A stretch of 64,000 bases of DNA from Schlesneria sp. DSM 10557 (GTDB taxonomy: Bacteria > Planctomycetota > Planctomycetia > Planctomycetales > Planctomycetaceae): the NCBI RefSeq assembly GCF_041860085.1, contig NZ_CP124747.1, positions 62,001-126,000 on the forward strand, given 5' to 3'. Positions 16,630-25,778 of the stretch are shown here, piece after piece (positions within the stretch are counted from its first letter, which is position 1; each line of letters opens with the position of its first letter). The notes under the pieces were generated by a model. It saw nothing but the letters and a program-made list of their open reading frames with translations. It ran no database searches and was not told the DNA's origin. The position numbers were made by a program, and so were the translations under genes.

Positions 16630-18582
16630 ATGTCGATTCCTTCGCTGTCATTCGCTACCCAGATCGCCGATGTTACGACTTTTACGAATGCGGAGTTTCT
16701 TCAAGCGATCGAATGGGATCGGAACGCATCCGACGCAGTGAAAGAGGCGGCACGCCGGGGCTCTGTGGCGGCCTTTACGAAGGCGTGGCACGCCAATCGC
16801 CGTGTGACAGGGGCAGGTCCCCGAGCCAGTGCAGGATACGGTGAAAAATCCATGTGGTCGCGACAGGCTTACCCCGAAGAGACGGGATTGGTCGCGATCA
16901 TCTCGCTTGCTGCTGGATTGCCCGCGAAGCGGGCCGGTAATTCTGCACGCCGCCCCGTCAACAAACCGGCCGCGACCTGGCAGCAGACTGTGCAGCCTGT
17001 CGTCGGCGAATTGATTGACGCGATCTCGTCTGAGGAAACGCGGCCACTAGCTCTGCTGGCAGCGTTAGAACTGCTGGATCAATCGGGCCATCGTCTTCAA
17101 GGAGAGCAGTTCTTCACACTGTGGCGAGCGACCTTGACGGAACTGATGAACTGGCCCGCGGCGAACCTTTCCGATCCAACGATTCCGCCCGACGTGCTGC
17201 TGGTGGAGAATGGCGAAATCCCCTTCGTTGGGGGGCTGGTGTTCCGTGACGTCGCCAATTCCGTCAATCTGATCAAATCCGGCCGCAAGCAATTGTCGAA
17301 GGAACTGGTCGAGCGCACCGACACGGATGGGACTCCACATGCTGATATCATTTCCCGGCTTTCGCTCTGGCTGGCTCCGCTGATTCGGGCTACCCTCGCC
17401 AGTGAGCGATTTGGAGTGACATTGTGGTCCGATGATCAACGGCAGCTACTGGGTAACGTCGTCGATCGCGCGATTGTGCTTTGTCGGCCTGATGGACGTG
17501 GGGCTCTCGCAAACGGTTTAGGTCTCGATTCACTGCCGGTGGTCAGTGCCGCGGCAGGGCTGTTCGGACTGAGTCTGGTCCATTCGACAGGGGCTTACCT
17601 GCAGGCTGTGCAGCGTGCGATTGCGGGGAAACCGCAAAAGAGAAGTCGCAGCGAGATTGCCACGATGCCCTCCAGCCAGTCGGATTGGGCTCGTTTCGCC
17701 GTGCTCAGAAGTGACTGGAGCGTCAATGCAGACAGTGTTGCCATCACACACCATCGGTCGCTTCCGCAACTGGACGTCACGGCGCTGGGGCGTCCCTTCA
17801 TTCATGGTGACTGGGCGCTGAAGCTAAAGATTGGCGATGCGGATATCGAACTGGCGGACGAGTGGTCCTGCGTCTGCTGGCAGTCCGATCCTGATGCCGA
17901 CTTTATCGAACTGCAGATGTCCGGCCCCGGACGCCTCAGCGTTGAACGACTTGTGATGTTATCCCGAAAAGAGCGGTTTCTGTTCATCGCTGATTCTGTG
18001 AGCGGGATTCCGATCCTGAACTCGGGATCACGAGGCCGCTCGGCCGGTTCCGATGTCAGGATTCCCGGCAACCGAACACTCGCAGGGACGCGACAACGAA
18101 TCGAGTATGAATCGCGGCTGCCGTTGTGTGAAGGAATGGTCGCAACCTGTGCGGGACCGACCCGAGAAGGGAAGATTTCAGGTTCCCGATTCAAGGCACG
18201 TGTCTTTCCTCTGGGGATTCCTCAGGACCGGGTGCTCAGCACTCCTCACGAGTTTTCTGTCGAAGGGAATGATCTGGTTCTGAAGCACGTCGTGGAAGGG
18301 GAAGGGTTGTTCGCGCCGCTGCTGTTTGTCTGGCATCCGGAACGAACTCGTGTCGATGCGACATGGCGGACTCTGACCGTTACTGAAGACGGCCGTGTTG
18401 TGGGACCGGATGCAGGGGTCGGTTATCGTCTGAAGCTGGGGGATTTCCAGCTGATGATCTCGCGGAATCTCAAAAAGACCGGTTATGCTCGTGCTTGCCT
18501 GGGTCATCATACGTTCAATGAAACGGTTGTCGGAAAGTTCGATTCGAACGGGGACATTGAACCCATTCTGATGGTTGAGTAG
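16630..18582 (+). CDS. Unrecognised 650-residue protein, possibly heparinase/lyase-like
   Basis: I do not recognise this protein with certainty. The first 380 residues look alpha-helical (many Leu/Ala repeats such as LLAALELLDQSG and LWLAPLIRATLASERFGV), and the remaining 270 residues are beta-rich with runs such as GDWALKLKIGDADIELADEW. An alpha toroid followed by a beta-sandwich is the layout of heparinase II/III-type polysaccharide lyases, and the segment RFAVLRSDWSVNADSVAITH recalls that family. I could not identify the catalytic Tyr/His set. No signal peptide is evident. An upstream in-frame TTG at 16558 exists, but the ATG at 16630 gives the more natural N-terminus. It stands alone between two gaps. 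Confidence 0.6.
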   Translation: MSIPSLSFATQIADVTTFTNAEFLQAIEWDRNASDAVKEAARRGSVAAFTKAWHANRRVTGAGPRASAGYGEKSMWSRQAYPEETGLVAIISLAAGLPAKRAGNSARRPVNKPAATWQQTVQPVVGELIDAISSEETRPLALLAALELLDQSGHRLQGEQFFTLWRATLTELMNWPAANLSDPTIPPDVLLVENGEIPFVGGLVFRDVANSVNLIKSGRKQLSKELVERTDTDGTPHADIISRLSLWLAPLIRATLASERFGVTLWSDDQRQLLGNVVDRAIVLCRPDGRGALANGLGLDSLPVVSAAAGLFGLSLVHSTGAYLQAVQRAIAGKPQKRSRSEIATMPSSQSDWARFAVLRSDWSVNADSVAITHHRSLPQLDVTALGRPFIHGDWALKLKIGDADIELADEWSCVCWQSDPDADFIELQMSGPGRLSVERLVMLSRKERFLFIADSVSGIPILNSGSRGRSAGSDVRIPGNRTLAGTRQRIEYESRLPLCEGMVATCAGPTREGKISGSRFKARVFPLGIPQDRVLSTPHEFSVEGNDLVLKHVVEGEGLFAPLLFVWHPERTRVDATWRTLTVTEDGRVVGPDAGVGYRLKLGDFQLMISRNLKKTGYARACLGHHTFNETVVGKFDSNGDIEPILMVE

Positions 18583-19044
18583 CAACGACTCGAACAACTC
18601 TTTGTTTCTCTAATATGCAAGAATGCGTTGGGGCTCACGGACCTGTGCGCAACGGTCAACTTGCGCAGAGTCCGGGTTCTCGATACGCTGCTGGTATTGC
18701 CACCCGATGTAGATTACGAAACGCGTTATGGGACGAGAACCATTCGGTCTCGTCGCTGAAGATAAGTCCTCTTTCGACGCCGTCACTGCTTCTTTTCGTT
18801 ACATGGACGCGATTTCGGGAACTTTCTGTCTCCTCTTCCGTCTGTATTCGTCATCACAGACCCATCGAACGCAAAAACAACACACATTTTCCCCTACGGG
18901 ACATGATTCCGATTTTCGGACAAGAGAAGTTCCGGGACGATCAGGCTTCAGTCCAACGGCATGCCAGTCGGAGATCACCAGTCGAGGTGTGTTCGCCGCG
19001 AACTTACCTCGCATCCGCTTACCTCTTCTATGACAGGTGCAATC
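18583..19044. other. Gap upstream of the giant secreted protein, nothing clear
   Basis: About 460 bp with overlapping short open frames on both strands and no recognisable motif. A weak TTGCGC/TACGCT pair with a 17-nt spacer lies at 18661-18689, too poor to call as a promoter. No RNA gene seen. Confidence 0.3.
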
Positions 19045-22000
19045 ATGCGATTTCGCGTCGTTTATGGAGTTCTGGCGATGGCCTGGATATCGACTGCACT
19101 TGGAGGTGAAATCGACTTCGTTGAAGATTTTGTTTTCGCGAAGGACCGTGCCGAGGTTCTTAAGCAATTGATTCCCGGGACGGAAGACCACAGTTATTAC
19201 AGCGCTTTGCATGCGATTCAGACCGAGCAGTATAAGGGGGTTGAACAGATACTGACCGAGTGGGTCAAGCGACATGGTGAAACGCAGCGAGTCTGGGAGA
19301 TCCGGACACGGCTGGCTCTGGCTACCTATGATAAAAACCCCGAGAAGTCGCTCGAATACCTCCGAAATCGACTGGGGATTCACTACTTCCACCAGAAGGA
19401 AGAACTCAACGCCGAACCCAACCTCCCCTCGTCCCTTGATCCCGCGCAGATTTCACGCGAGGCCTTCATTAATCGCGCGAACGCCGTCGCGACAGACAAT
19501 ACCGAACTCTTTGAAGAATCCGCTCTGGATTGGCTTGTGGGGTATGAACTTGGTGCGAACCATCGTCGCAGCCTGCTATCACGTCTCACACGGCCCGATT
19601 ATCCCAAACTGGTGAAACAGGTCATTGATGACCTGAACCAGGACGATTCAGGGGGCTTTGGTTCTCTGGCGATTCACCGACAGATGCTGCTTCCTCAACT
19701 GGAAGAGATCGTTAAAGTCAAGCCGGAATTATTGAATCAGCAACAGTTTGTGCAGGCCTATCTCACCAAGCTGCAGCCTACGGCTGACGAAGACTGGCAA
19801 CGTGATCCCAAGCTCCGGGCGGCCTACCTCGAACGGCTGACACGCTTTGCGGATCGGCTTTCTCCCGTTCACAACACCCTGAAGGCGCACGTCCTTTACT
19901 ATCGGCTGGTCCTCGATCGACAAAACGGCGAGTACCGGAAGGATCGGTTCATCGAGTATCTCAAGTTGCCCCGGCGTGTTGGGTACCTTTCCCGGCGGAT
20001 GGCAGAATCCGATGCAGTGAAGCGATTCGCGGGAGATCTGACGAATAACTATGCGGGCGTTACCCTGCTGCCACCCATCGGTAATGACGAGCCTCTTGTT
20101 CGCAGCTACCTGCTGCATCTTTTGCAGGATGAAGGCAATACAAAAGAATTCGAGCCCTACATTAACGATGTCTATCTGAAGCAATTGTTTGCCGAAGTTA
20201 AAATTGTTAATGGACTTGGCAACGCCGAGCAGTGGTCTGCTCTCTTGCCTGCCGCTCAATTCCAATCGCTCAAAGAGCGAGTTGACCTCGATTTCGCTGT
20301 CACGAACAAAACACAGTTTGCACCGGACGAGCCTGTCAAGCTCGAACTGTTCATCAAGAACGTGAATACGTTGATCGTGAAAGTCTTCGAGATCAACACA
20401 CAGGCCTACTACCGCCAGAATCAGAAGGAGGTCGACACAGACATCAGTCTCGACGGACTGGTTGCGCATGTCGAGCAAACACATCACTTTGATGAATCTC
20501 CGCTTCGACGCGTCCCCCGAAAGTTTGAATTTCCTCAGCTTGATCGGACGGGCGTCTATATCGTCGATTTCATTGGGAACGGTCGCAGCAGCCGGGCGTT
20601 GATCCGAAAAGGACGCCTGCGTCATCTCGTACGGACGATCCCTGAAGGGCAGCTTTTTACGATTCTTGATGACAAGAACGATCAGGTCAAAGACGCGACC
20701 TTGTGGCTGTCCGGGCATGAATATCGGCCCGGTTCGTCGGGAGAGATTCTGGTTCCGTTCAGTTCGGAATCCACTCGCCAGGCCATCGTCCTGACTCACA
20801 ATGGCTTGGCGTCGCTCGATCACTTTCAGCACGAAGCGGAAAACTATTCGCTCGTGACGGGATTTTATGTTGATCGGGAATCCCTGCTGAAAAACAAGAA
20901 AGCAGAATTGGTTGTCCGTGCCGGACTCACGCTGAACGGAACACGGATCTCGGTCAATCGTCTGAAAGACGTGAAGCTGAACATTACCTCCGTCGACCTG
21001 GATGGGATTTCGTCCTCGAAAGAAATCGCCGAGTTCAAACTGTTCGAAGATCGCGATTCGACCCACGAATTCCCGGTCCCGGCTCGACTGGCCTCCTTGA
21101 CGTTTTTATTGACAGCGAAAACAAAACGTCAGAGCGACGGAGGCGGCGAAGTCGACCTGACTGCCACGGATAATTTTACCCTGAATGGCGTCGACAACAC
21201 TGACAAGATTCAGCAATTGCATCTGGCACGATTCAATGACGAATATGTGCTGGAACTGCGAGGTAAGACGGGAGAGGCGCGGGCATCGAGGCCCGTGCTC
21301 GTCACGCTGAAACATCGTGACTTCCGGCAAGCTCACTCTGTCTCGTTAAAAACGGATGCGGGCGGTCGAATCCAGTTGGGACGCCTTCAGGACATCGTGG
21401 ATATCTCGGCCACGGTGGGCGAAAACGAGTCGCAGGCATGGCACGTCGCAGAGGACGCACACACTTATCGTCAGTCGGTGCACAGTCAGGTCGGGGAGAC
21501 GATTTCGCTGCCGTATCTTCCGCGGACGGCTTCGGCACGGCTCAATCAAGGTCAAGACAAAGCCCTGGCGCCGACACGGGATGAACTTTCGTTGCTGGAA
21601 GTTCGAAGTGATGTCTTTTCGATCGACCGCTTCGAGAACCTGTCGATCCAGGATGGAATACTGCGGATTAAAGACCTTCCCGCTGGTGACTTTGATTTGT
21701 TTCTGAAGGGGACCGGAAACCGCATCCGGCTTCGTGTTGCCGATGGACCGAGTCGACACGGTTACGTCCTGGGGCGGCAGCGTCAGTTGGAATTACCCCC
21801 TGCCGCTCCTGTTCAAATTGCGTCGATTGTTCCCGTGGAATCAGGACTGAGGATCCACGTCACGAACGGAACTCCACTGACTCGCATTCACGTGTACGCA
21901 ACTCGGTACCTTCCCGAATACGGGGTCTATGCAAAGTTGAGTCGGGTGCGCTGGGCAGAACCGTATCTCATCCAGCAGAGCCATGCCGACTCGGCCTTCC

Positions 22001-25000
22001 TGACCGGGCGTAACATCGGGGACGAGTACCGCTACATCATCGACCGACGATACGCGACCAAATTTCCCGGTAATACCCTCGAACGTCCCTCGTTGCTGCT
22101 GAATCCCTGGGCCATTCGTGAAACTCAAACGGGAACACAATTGGCGGTTGCAGGAGATGACTTTGCTGCCGCAGGTCCTCCCCCTGCAAGTGCCATGGCA
22201 CGCGAGGAATCGACGCAGAATATCACCACTCCACAAACCCCTCACCGGACGAATCTGGACTTTCTGGCGACCGGCAGCGCGGTTCTACTTAATCTTGTTC
22301 CAAATGAGAATGGACTGATTGAGATCGAACAGGAACTGCTTGGACCCCATCAACATATTCACGTTGTTGCTGTGGATCCGATCAACACTACGTTCCGCAG
22401 TATCAGCCTGCCCGAGCAACAGGCGAACTTCCGGGACCTGCGACTGGCATCGGGTCTGGATGCCAAGGGGCATTTCACCCAGCAGAAGCAGATCTCGACC
22501 CTCACATCCGGTCAAACCTTCATGCTGTCCGATGTCACGACATCCCGATTTGAAGCTTACGATAGTCTCAAACGCGTTCTCAGACTCTATGCAACTCTGA
22601 ATAACGATCCGAAGCTCGGTGAATTCTCGTTTCTCCTGGACTGGCCAACACTGAGTCAGGAGGAACGTCGGAAGCATTATTCCCAGTCCGCGTGTCACGA
22701 ACTGTCTTTCTTCCTGTCCAGAAAAGACCCCGAATTCTTCCGGGATGTCATTCGACCTTACCTGGCCAATAAAAAAGATAAGACGTTCCTGGACCAGTAT
22801 CTCCTGGATCAGGACTTGGGTGAATTTCTTGAACCTTGGAAGTTCGCACAGCTCAACGTGGCTGAACGAGTCCTGTTGGGGCAACGAATCCAGGAGCAGC
22901 GAGCAAGTACCGCCCGACATATTCGTGATCTTTACGCGTTACTGCTCCCCAATCCGGATCACTCCGTGAAACTTTTTGAGACGGCGGTCAGGCGAAGTTC
23001 GCTCGAACTCGGCGATGCGTTCGGCGTGAAGCAAACAGAAGACCAACTACGCATTGAACTCCACTTCTCGAACGGATTAGGGGGATCTCTCGACGAGGGC
23101 GCGATGGGCGGCGCCGGTGGCATGGCCCTGGGCATGGGCATGGGGGGGGGAGCTGAGGCTCGGTCGGATCTAAAATCTGAAAAGTTAAAAGCGGGAGCCT
23201 TGTTCAAGCGACGACATGGAGGAAGCTGGGCGGACGCCGACAGGAAAAAGGACGAGGCGAAAGACTCGCCAGTTGATGAACTCAAGGAGAACCTTGGCCG
23301 CAGTCCGGCATTTCCTCTCCCGTATCTGCGCGATGCGGAGGCCTTCGATGTCGACGATGTTCGTCAGTTGTATCGGAAGCTGGAGAAGACGAAGGAGTGG
23401 GCCGAGAACAATTACCATCGTCTGCTGATCCAACAGCAAACTGCGGGGCTTGTCTCCGTCAATGGCTTCTGGAATGACTATGCGAACCATGACCCCGCGG
23501 CTCCGTTCTTGTCGAGGCATCTGGCAGAGGCCTCCCGCAACTTTACGGAAATGCTGCTCGCCCTCGCGGTGCTTGATCTACCGTTTGATTCCCCCGACCA
23601 TCAAACAGAGTTCGATGGTCCACGCATGACGCTGAAGTCTCAAGGACCGATGGTCATTTTTCACGAAGAGATTCGACCTGTTGCTGCTGCGGATGGGACG
23701 ACTAAGGTTCTCGTCAGCCAGAATTTCTTCCGTCATGGCGATCGCCTGCGGATGGAAGGTGGCGAGCAGTATGACAAGTTTGTTCAGGATGAGTTTCTGA
23801 CTCAGGTGGTCTACGGGTGCCAGGTGGTGCTGACAAATCCAACGTCGACTCGGCAGAAACTGAGCGTCCTTTTGCAGATTCCGGGCGGCTCGATTCCGGT
23901 TTCGAATGGACAACCCACCAGGACCGTGCTGGTCGATCTTGAACCATTCCACACCAGGACGCTCGACTACTATTTTTACTTTCCTGTCGCCGGTCAGTTT
24001 CAACACTTCCCGGTCCATGTTGCCCGGAACGAAGTGCTGATCGCTTCCGCTGAACCCATTCTCTTTAACGTGGTCGAAAAGCCAACGCGGATTGATACGG
24101 GGTCGTGGGACTATATTTCTCAGTATGCATCCCAAGACGATGTCCTGAAATTCCTCGACCAGCAGAATATTGCTGCACTCAACCTGGATCGAATCGCCTG
24201 GCGGATGCGGGATCGCGACGTTTTCGCAGTGACGCTCGCCAAACTGACTCAGCGACATCTTTATCAGCATACACTGTGGTCGTATGCCCTGATGCACAAC
24301 GACGTCCCGCGAATTCGGCAGTTCCTGCTGCATGCTGATCAGATTACTAACGATTGTGGGGGGCGTATCAAAGGTCCGCTGCTGACGATCGACCCCGTCG
24401 AGCGGAAAACGTTTGAGCACCTGGAGTATAAGCCGCTCGTAAATGCTCGAGCCCATTCGCTGGGGAAACGGCGACAGATTGTGAATGACCAATTTCATGC
24501 TCAGTATTACCGCACGCTGAAGCAACTCTCTTACGAAAAAAAACTCGGGTCGCAGGACCTACTGATACTGACACACTACCTGCTGCTGCAGGACCGGATC
24601 GAAGAGGCGCTATCGCTCTTCGCTCAAGTTGATGTCGAGCAGGTTTCCACCCGAATTCAATACGACTACTGCGCTGCCTATCTCGACTTTTTCACTGATG
24701 ATCACAAACGGGCACGGGGAATCGCTTCCCGTTACAGCGAATTCCCGGTGGACCGTTGGCGGCAGGCGTTTGCCTCGATCATTGCTCAGCTTGACGAGGC
24801 CGAGGGGCAAGGTGTTGGGCCGGTTGACGCGGAAGACCGAAATCAGCAGCAGAGTGTACTGGCGGCGACAGAGCCTGCGCTCGAATTCGTCGTCGAAGAG
24901 CGCCAGATCCGGCTGGAGACCCAAAATCTGAAATCGGTGACGGTGAACTTCTATGAAATGGACGTTGAATTGCTATTCAGCAGCAACCCATTCGTGCAGC

Positions 25001-25473
25001 AGTTCCGTGGTGAGTTCAACTCGATCAAACCAAACTCGACGTTGCAGGTGGAACTGACCGCTCAGGAAGGGAGTCAGCCCGGCACTCCACGAGCGGTCTC
25101 CAAAACAGTTCCGCTCCCCGAGGCGCTCCAGAATAAGAATGTGCTCGTGGAAGTGGTCGGAGCGGGCCTGACCAAGTCACATGCTTACTATTCGAACTCG
25201 CTGACGGTGCAGGTCATCGAGAACTACGGCCAGGTCAAAGTGACGCAGCAGAAGGATGGGCGCCCTGTTCCCAAAGCCTACGTCAAAGTGTATGCGCAAC
25301 TCTCCAACGGCGATGTTCAGTTTTACAAGGACGGTTATACCGATCTCCGGGGGAGATTCGACTATGCCTCTCTGAGTACGGACGGACTGGAAACGGCGAC
25401 GAAGTTCTCGATTCTCGTGCTGAGCGATGAATTCGGTGCCACGGTGAAAGAAGCGACACCGCCGAAGCAGTGA
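19045..25473 (+). CDS. Giant secreted alpha-2-macroglobulin-like protein (2142 aa)
   Basis: A very large exported protein. The N-terminus chosen at 19045 gives a clean signal peptide (MRFRVVYGVLAMAWISTALGG); in-frame starts at 19030 and 18961 would put extra residues in front. Residues about 30-400 are helical and repeat-like. From about 410 come beta-rich segments like macroglobulin MG domains (PDEPVKLELFIKNVNTLIVKVFEI, then YSLVTGFYVDRESLL and VVRAGLTLNG). Near residue 1350-1375 is a Gly/Met low-complexity stretch. The C-terminus holds another MG-like block and a carboxypeptidase-regulatory-like fold (GRPVPKAYVKVYAQ...GYTDLRGRFDY). I find no GCGEQ thioester motif, so covalent protease trapping is unlikely. 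The A2M assignment is an inference from segment style; it could be a planctomycete-only architecture. Confidence 0.6.
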   Translation: MRFRVVYGVLAMAWISTALGGEIDFVEDFVFAKDRAEVLKQLIPGTEDHSYYSALHAIQTEQYKGVEQILTEWVKRHGETQRVWEIRTRLALATYDKNPEKSLEYLRNRLGIHYFHQKEELNAEPNLPSSLDPAQISREAFINRANAVATDNTELFEESALDWLVGYELGANHRRSLLSRLTRPDYPKLVKQVIDDLNQDDSGGFGSLAIHRQMLLPQLEEIVKVKPELLNQQQFVQAYLTKLQPTADEDWQRDPKLRAAYLERLTRFADRLSPVHNTLKAHVLYYRLVLDRQNGEYRKDRFIEYLKLPRRVGYLSRRMAESDAVKRFAGDLTNNYAGVTLLPPIGNDEPLVRSYLLHLLQDEGNTKEFEPYINDVYLKQLFAEVKIVNGLGNAEQWSALLPAAQFQSLKERVDLDFAVTNKTQFAPDEPVKLELFIKNVNTLIVKVFEINTQAYYRQNQKEVDTDISLDGLVAHVEQTHHFDESPLRRVPRKFEFPQLDRTGVYIVDFIGNGRSSRALIRKGRLRHLVRTIPEGQLFTILDDKNDQVKDATLWLSGHEYRPGSSGEILVPFSSESTRQAIVLTHNGLASLDHFQHEAENYSLVTGFYVDRESLLKNKKAELVVRAGLTLNGTRISVNRLKDVKLNITSVDLDGISSSKEIAEFKLFEDRDSTHEFPVPARLASLTFLLTAKTKRQSDGGGEVDLTATDNFTLNGVDNTDKIQQLHLARFNDEYVLELRGKTGEARASRPVLVTLKHRDFRQAHSVSLKTDAGGRIQLGRLQDIVDISATVGENESQAWHVAEDAHTYRQSVHSQVGETISLPYLPRTASARLNQGQDKALAPTRDELSLLEVRSDVFSIDRFENLSIQDGILRIKDLPAGDFDLFLKGTGNRIRLRVADGPSRHGYVLGRQRQLELPPAAPVQIASIVPVESGLRIHVTNGTPLTRIHVYATRYLPEYGVYAKLSRVRWAEPYLIQQSHADSAFLTGRNIGDEYRYIIDRRYATKFPGNTLERPSLLLNPWAIRETQTGTQLAVAGDDFAAAGPPPASAMAREESTQNITTPQTPHRTNLDFLATGSAVLLNLVPNENGLIEIEQELLGPHQHIHVVAVDPINTTFRSISLPEQQANFRDLRLASGLDAKGHFTQQKQISTLTSGQTFMLSDVTTSRFEAYDSLKRVLRLYATLNNDPKLGEFSFLLDWPTLSQEERRKHYSQSACHELSFFLSRKDPEFFRDVIRPYLANKKDKTFLDQYLLDQDLGEFLEPWKFAQLNVAERVLLGQRIQEQRASTARHIRDLYALLLPNPDHSVKLFETAVRRSSLELGDAFGVKQTEDQLRIELHFSNGLGGSLDEGAMGGAGGMALGMGMGGGAEARSDLKSEKLKAGALFKRRHGGSWADADRKKDEAKDSPVDELKENLGRSPAFPLPYLRDAEAFDVDDVRQLYRKLEKTKEWAENNYHRLLIQQQTAGLVSVNGFWNDYANHDPAAPFLSRHLAEASRNFTEMLLALAVLDLPFDSPDHQTEFDGPRMTLKSQGPMVIFHEEIRPVAAADGTTKVLVSQNFFRHGDRLRMEGGEQYDKFVQDEFLTQVVYGCQVVLTNPTSTRQKLSVLLQIPGGSIPVSNGQPTRTVLVDLEPFHTRTLDYYFYFPVAGQFQHFPVHVARNEVLIASAEPILFNVVEKPTRIDTGSWDYISQYASQDDVLKFLDQQNIAALNLDRIAWRMRDRDVFAVTLAKLTQRHLYQHTLWSYALMHNDVPRIRQFLLHADQITNDCGGRIKGPLLTIDPVERKTFEHLEYKPLVNARAHSLGKRRQIVNDQFHAQYYRTLKQLSYEKKLGSQDLLILTHYLLLQDRIEEALSLFAQVDVEQVSTRIQYDYCAAYLDFFTDDHKRARGIASRYSEFPVDRWRQAFASIIAQLDEAEGQGVGPVDAEDRNQQQSVLAATEPALEFVVEERQIRLETQNLKSVTVNFYEMDVELLFSSNPFVQQFRGEFNSIKPNSTLQVELTAQEGSQPGTPRAVSKTVPLPEALQNKNVLVEVVGAGLTKSHAYYSNSLTVQVIENYGQVKVTQQKDGRPVPKAYVKVYAQLSNGDVQFYKDGYTDLRGRFDYASLSTDGLETATKFSILVLSDEFGATVKEATPPKQ

Positions 25474-25567
25474 CGGCCGTTCCGCAATGAGGTTCGTGCC
25501 GACGAAATCGTAGAAATGACTTGGAAGTCAACGAGGTCGCTTGAAGGGATGGAAAGGGCTGGGAGCC

Positions 25568-25588
25568 TGTTCCCTTCGCGTGGGAACA
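25568..25588 (+). repeat. Upstream hairpin of a tandem pair
   Basis: TGTTCCC/GGGAACA inverted repeat, arms 25568-25574 and 25582-25588 with a 7-nt loop. It directly abuts the stronger terminator hairpin that begins at 25588, so the two stems would stack head to tail in the transcript. Confidence 0.55.
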
Positions 25589-25616
25589 AACCGCCAGAAA
25601 TGGCGGTTTGTTTTTT
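25588..25616 (+). terminator. Strong intrinsic terminator after the giant protein gene
   Basis: Textbook rho-independent terminator: 9-bp stem AAACCGCCA/TGGCGGTTT (25588-25596 and 25601-25609), a GAAA tetraloop, and then GTTTTTT. It lies about 115 bp after the stop of the 2142-aa gene and isolates it from the DUF1501 block. Confidence 0.9.
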
Positions 25617-25695
25617 CAGAGGCGTCCATCTGAACTGTTGGGAGTTCGGTTTTCGAAAAGGTAGAGCGAGCTGCCTGCTGACTCGGCGATCCGGG

Positions 25696-25737
25696 TTGAC
25701 TTCATCGGGCAAACGCATGGATAATGCGTTATGCGTT
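25696..25737 (+). promoter_or_regulatory. Sigma-70-type promoter with overlapping inverted repeat
   Basis: TTGACT (25696-25701), an 18-nt spacer and GATAAT (25720-25725): five of six matches in each box. The -10 box sits inside an inverted repeat AACGCAT-GGATA-ATGCGTT (25712-25730), and ATGCGTT is repeated again directly at 25731-25737. A regulator bound here would block the -10 element. Transcription would begin near 25732, which favours the downstream ATG at 25779 as the start of the DUF1501 gene. Confidence 0.6.
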
Positions 25738-25778
25738 TTAGCGACCGGTCGGGTGAGGCACTTTACGCGGGGAAATCG

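Noticed and set aside
19729-21066. A 445-codon open frame on the - strand inside the giant secreted protein
   Set aside because: The + strand gene is continuous and has a signal peptide; the - frame is a shadow.
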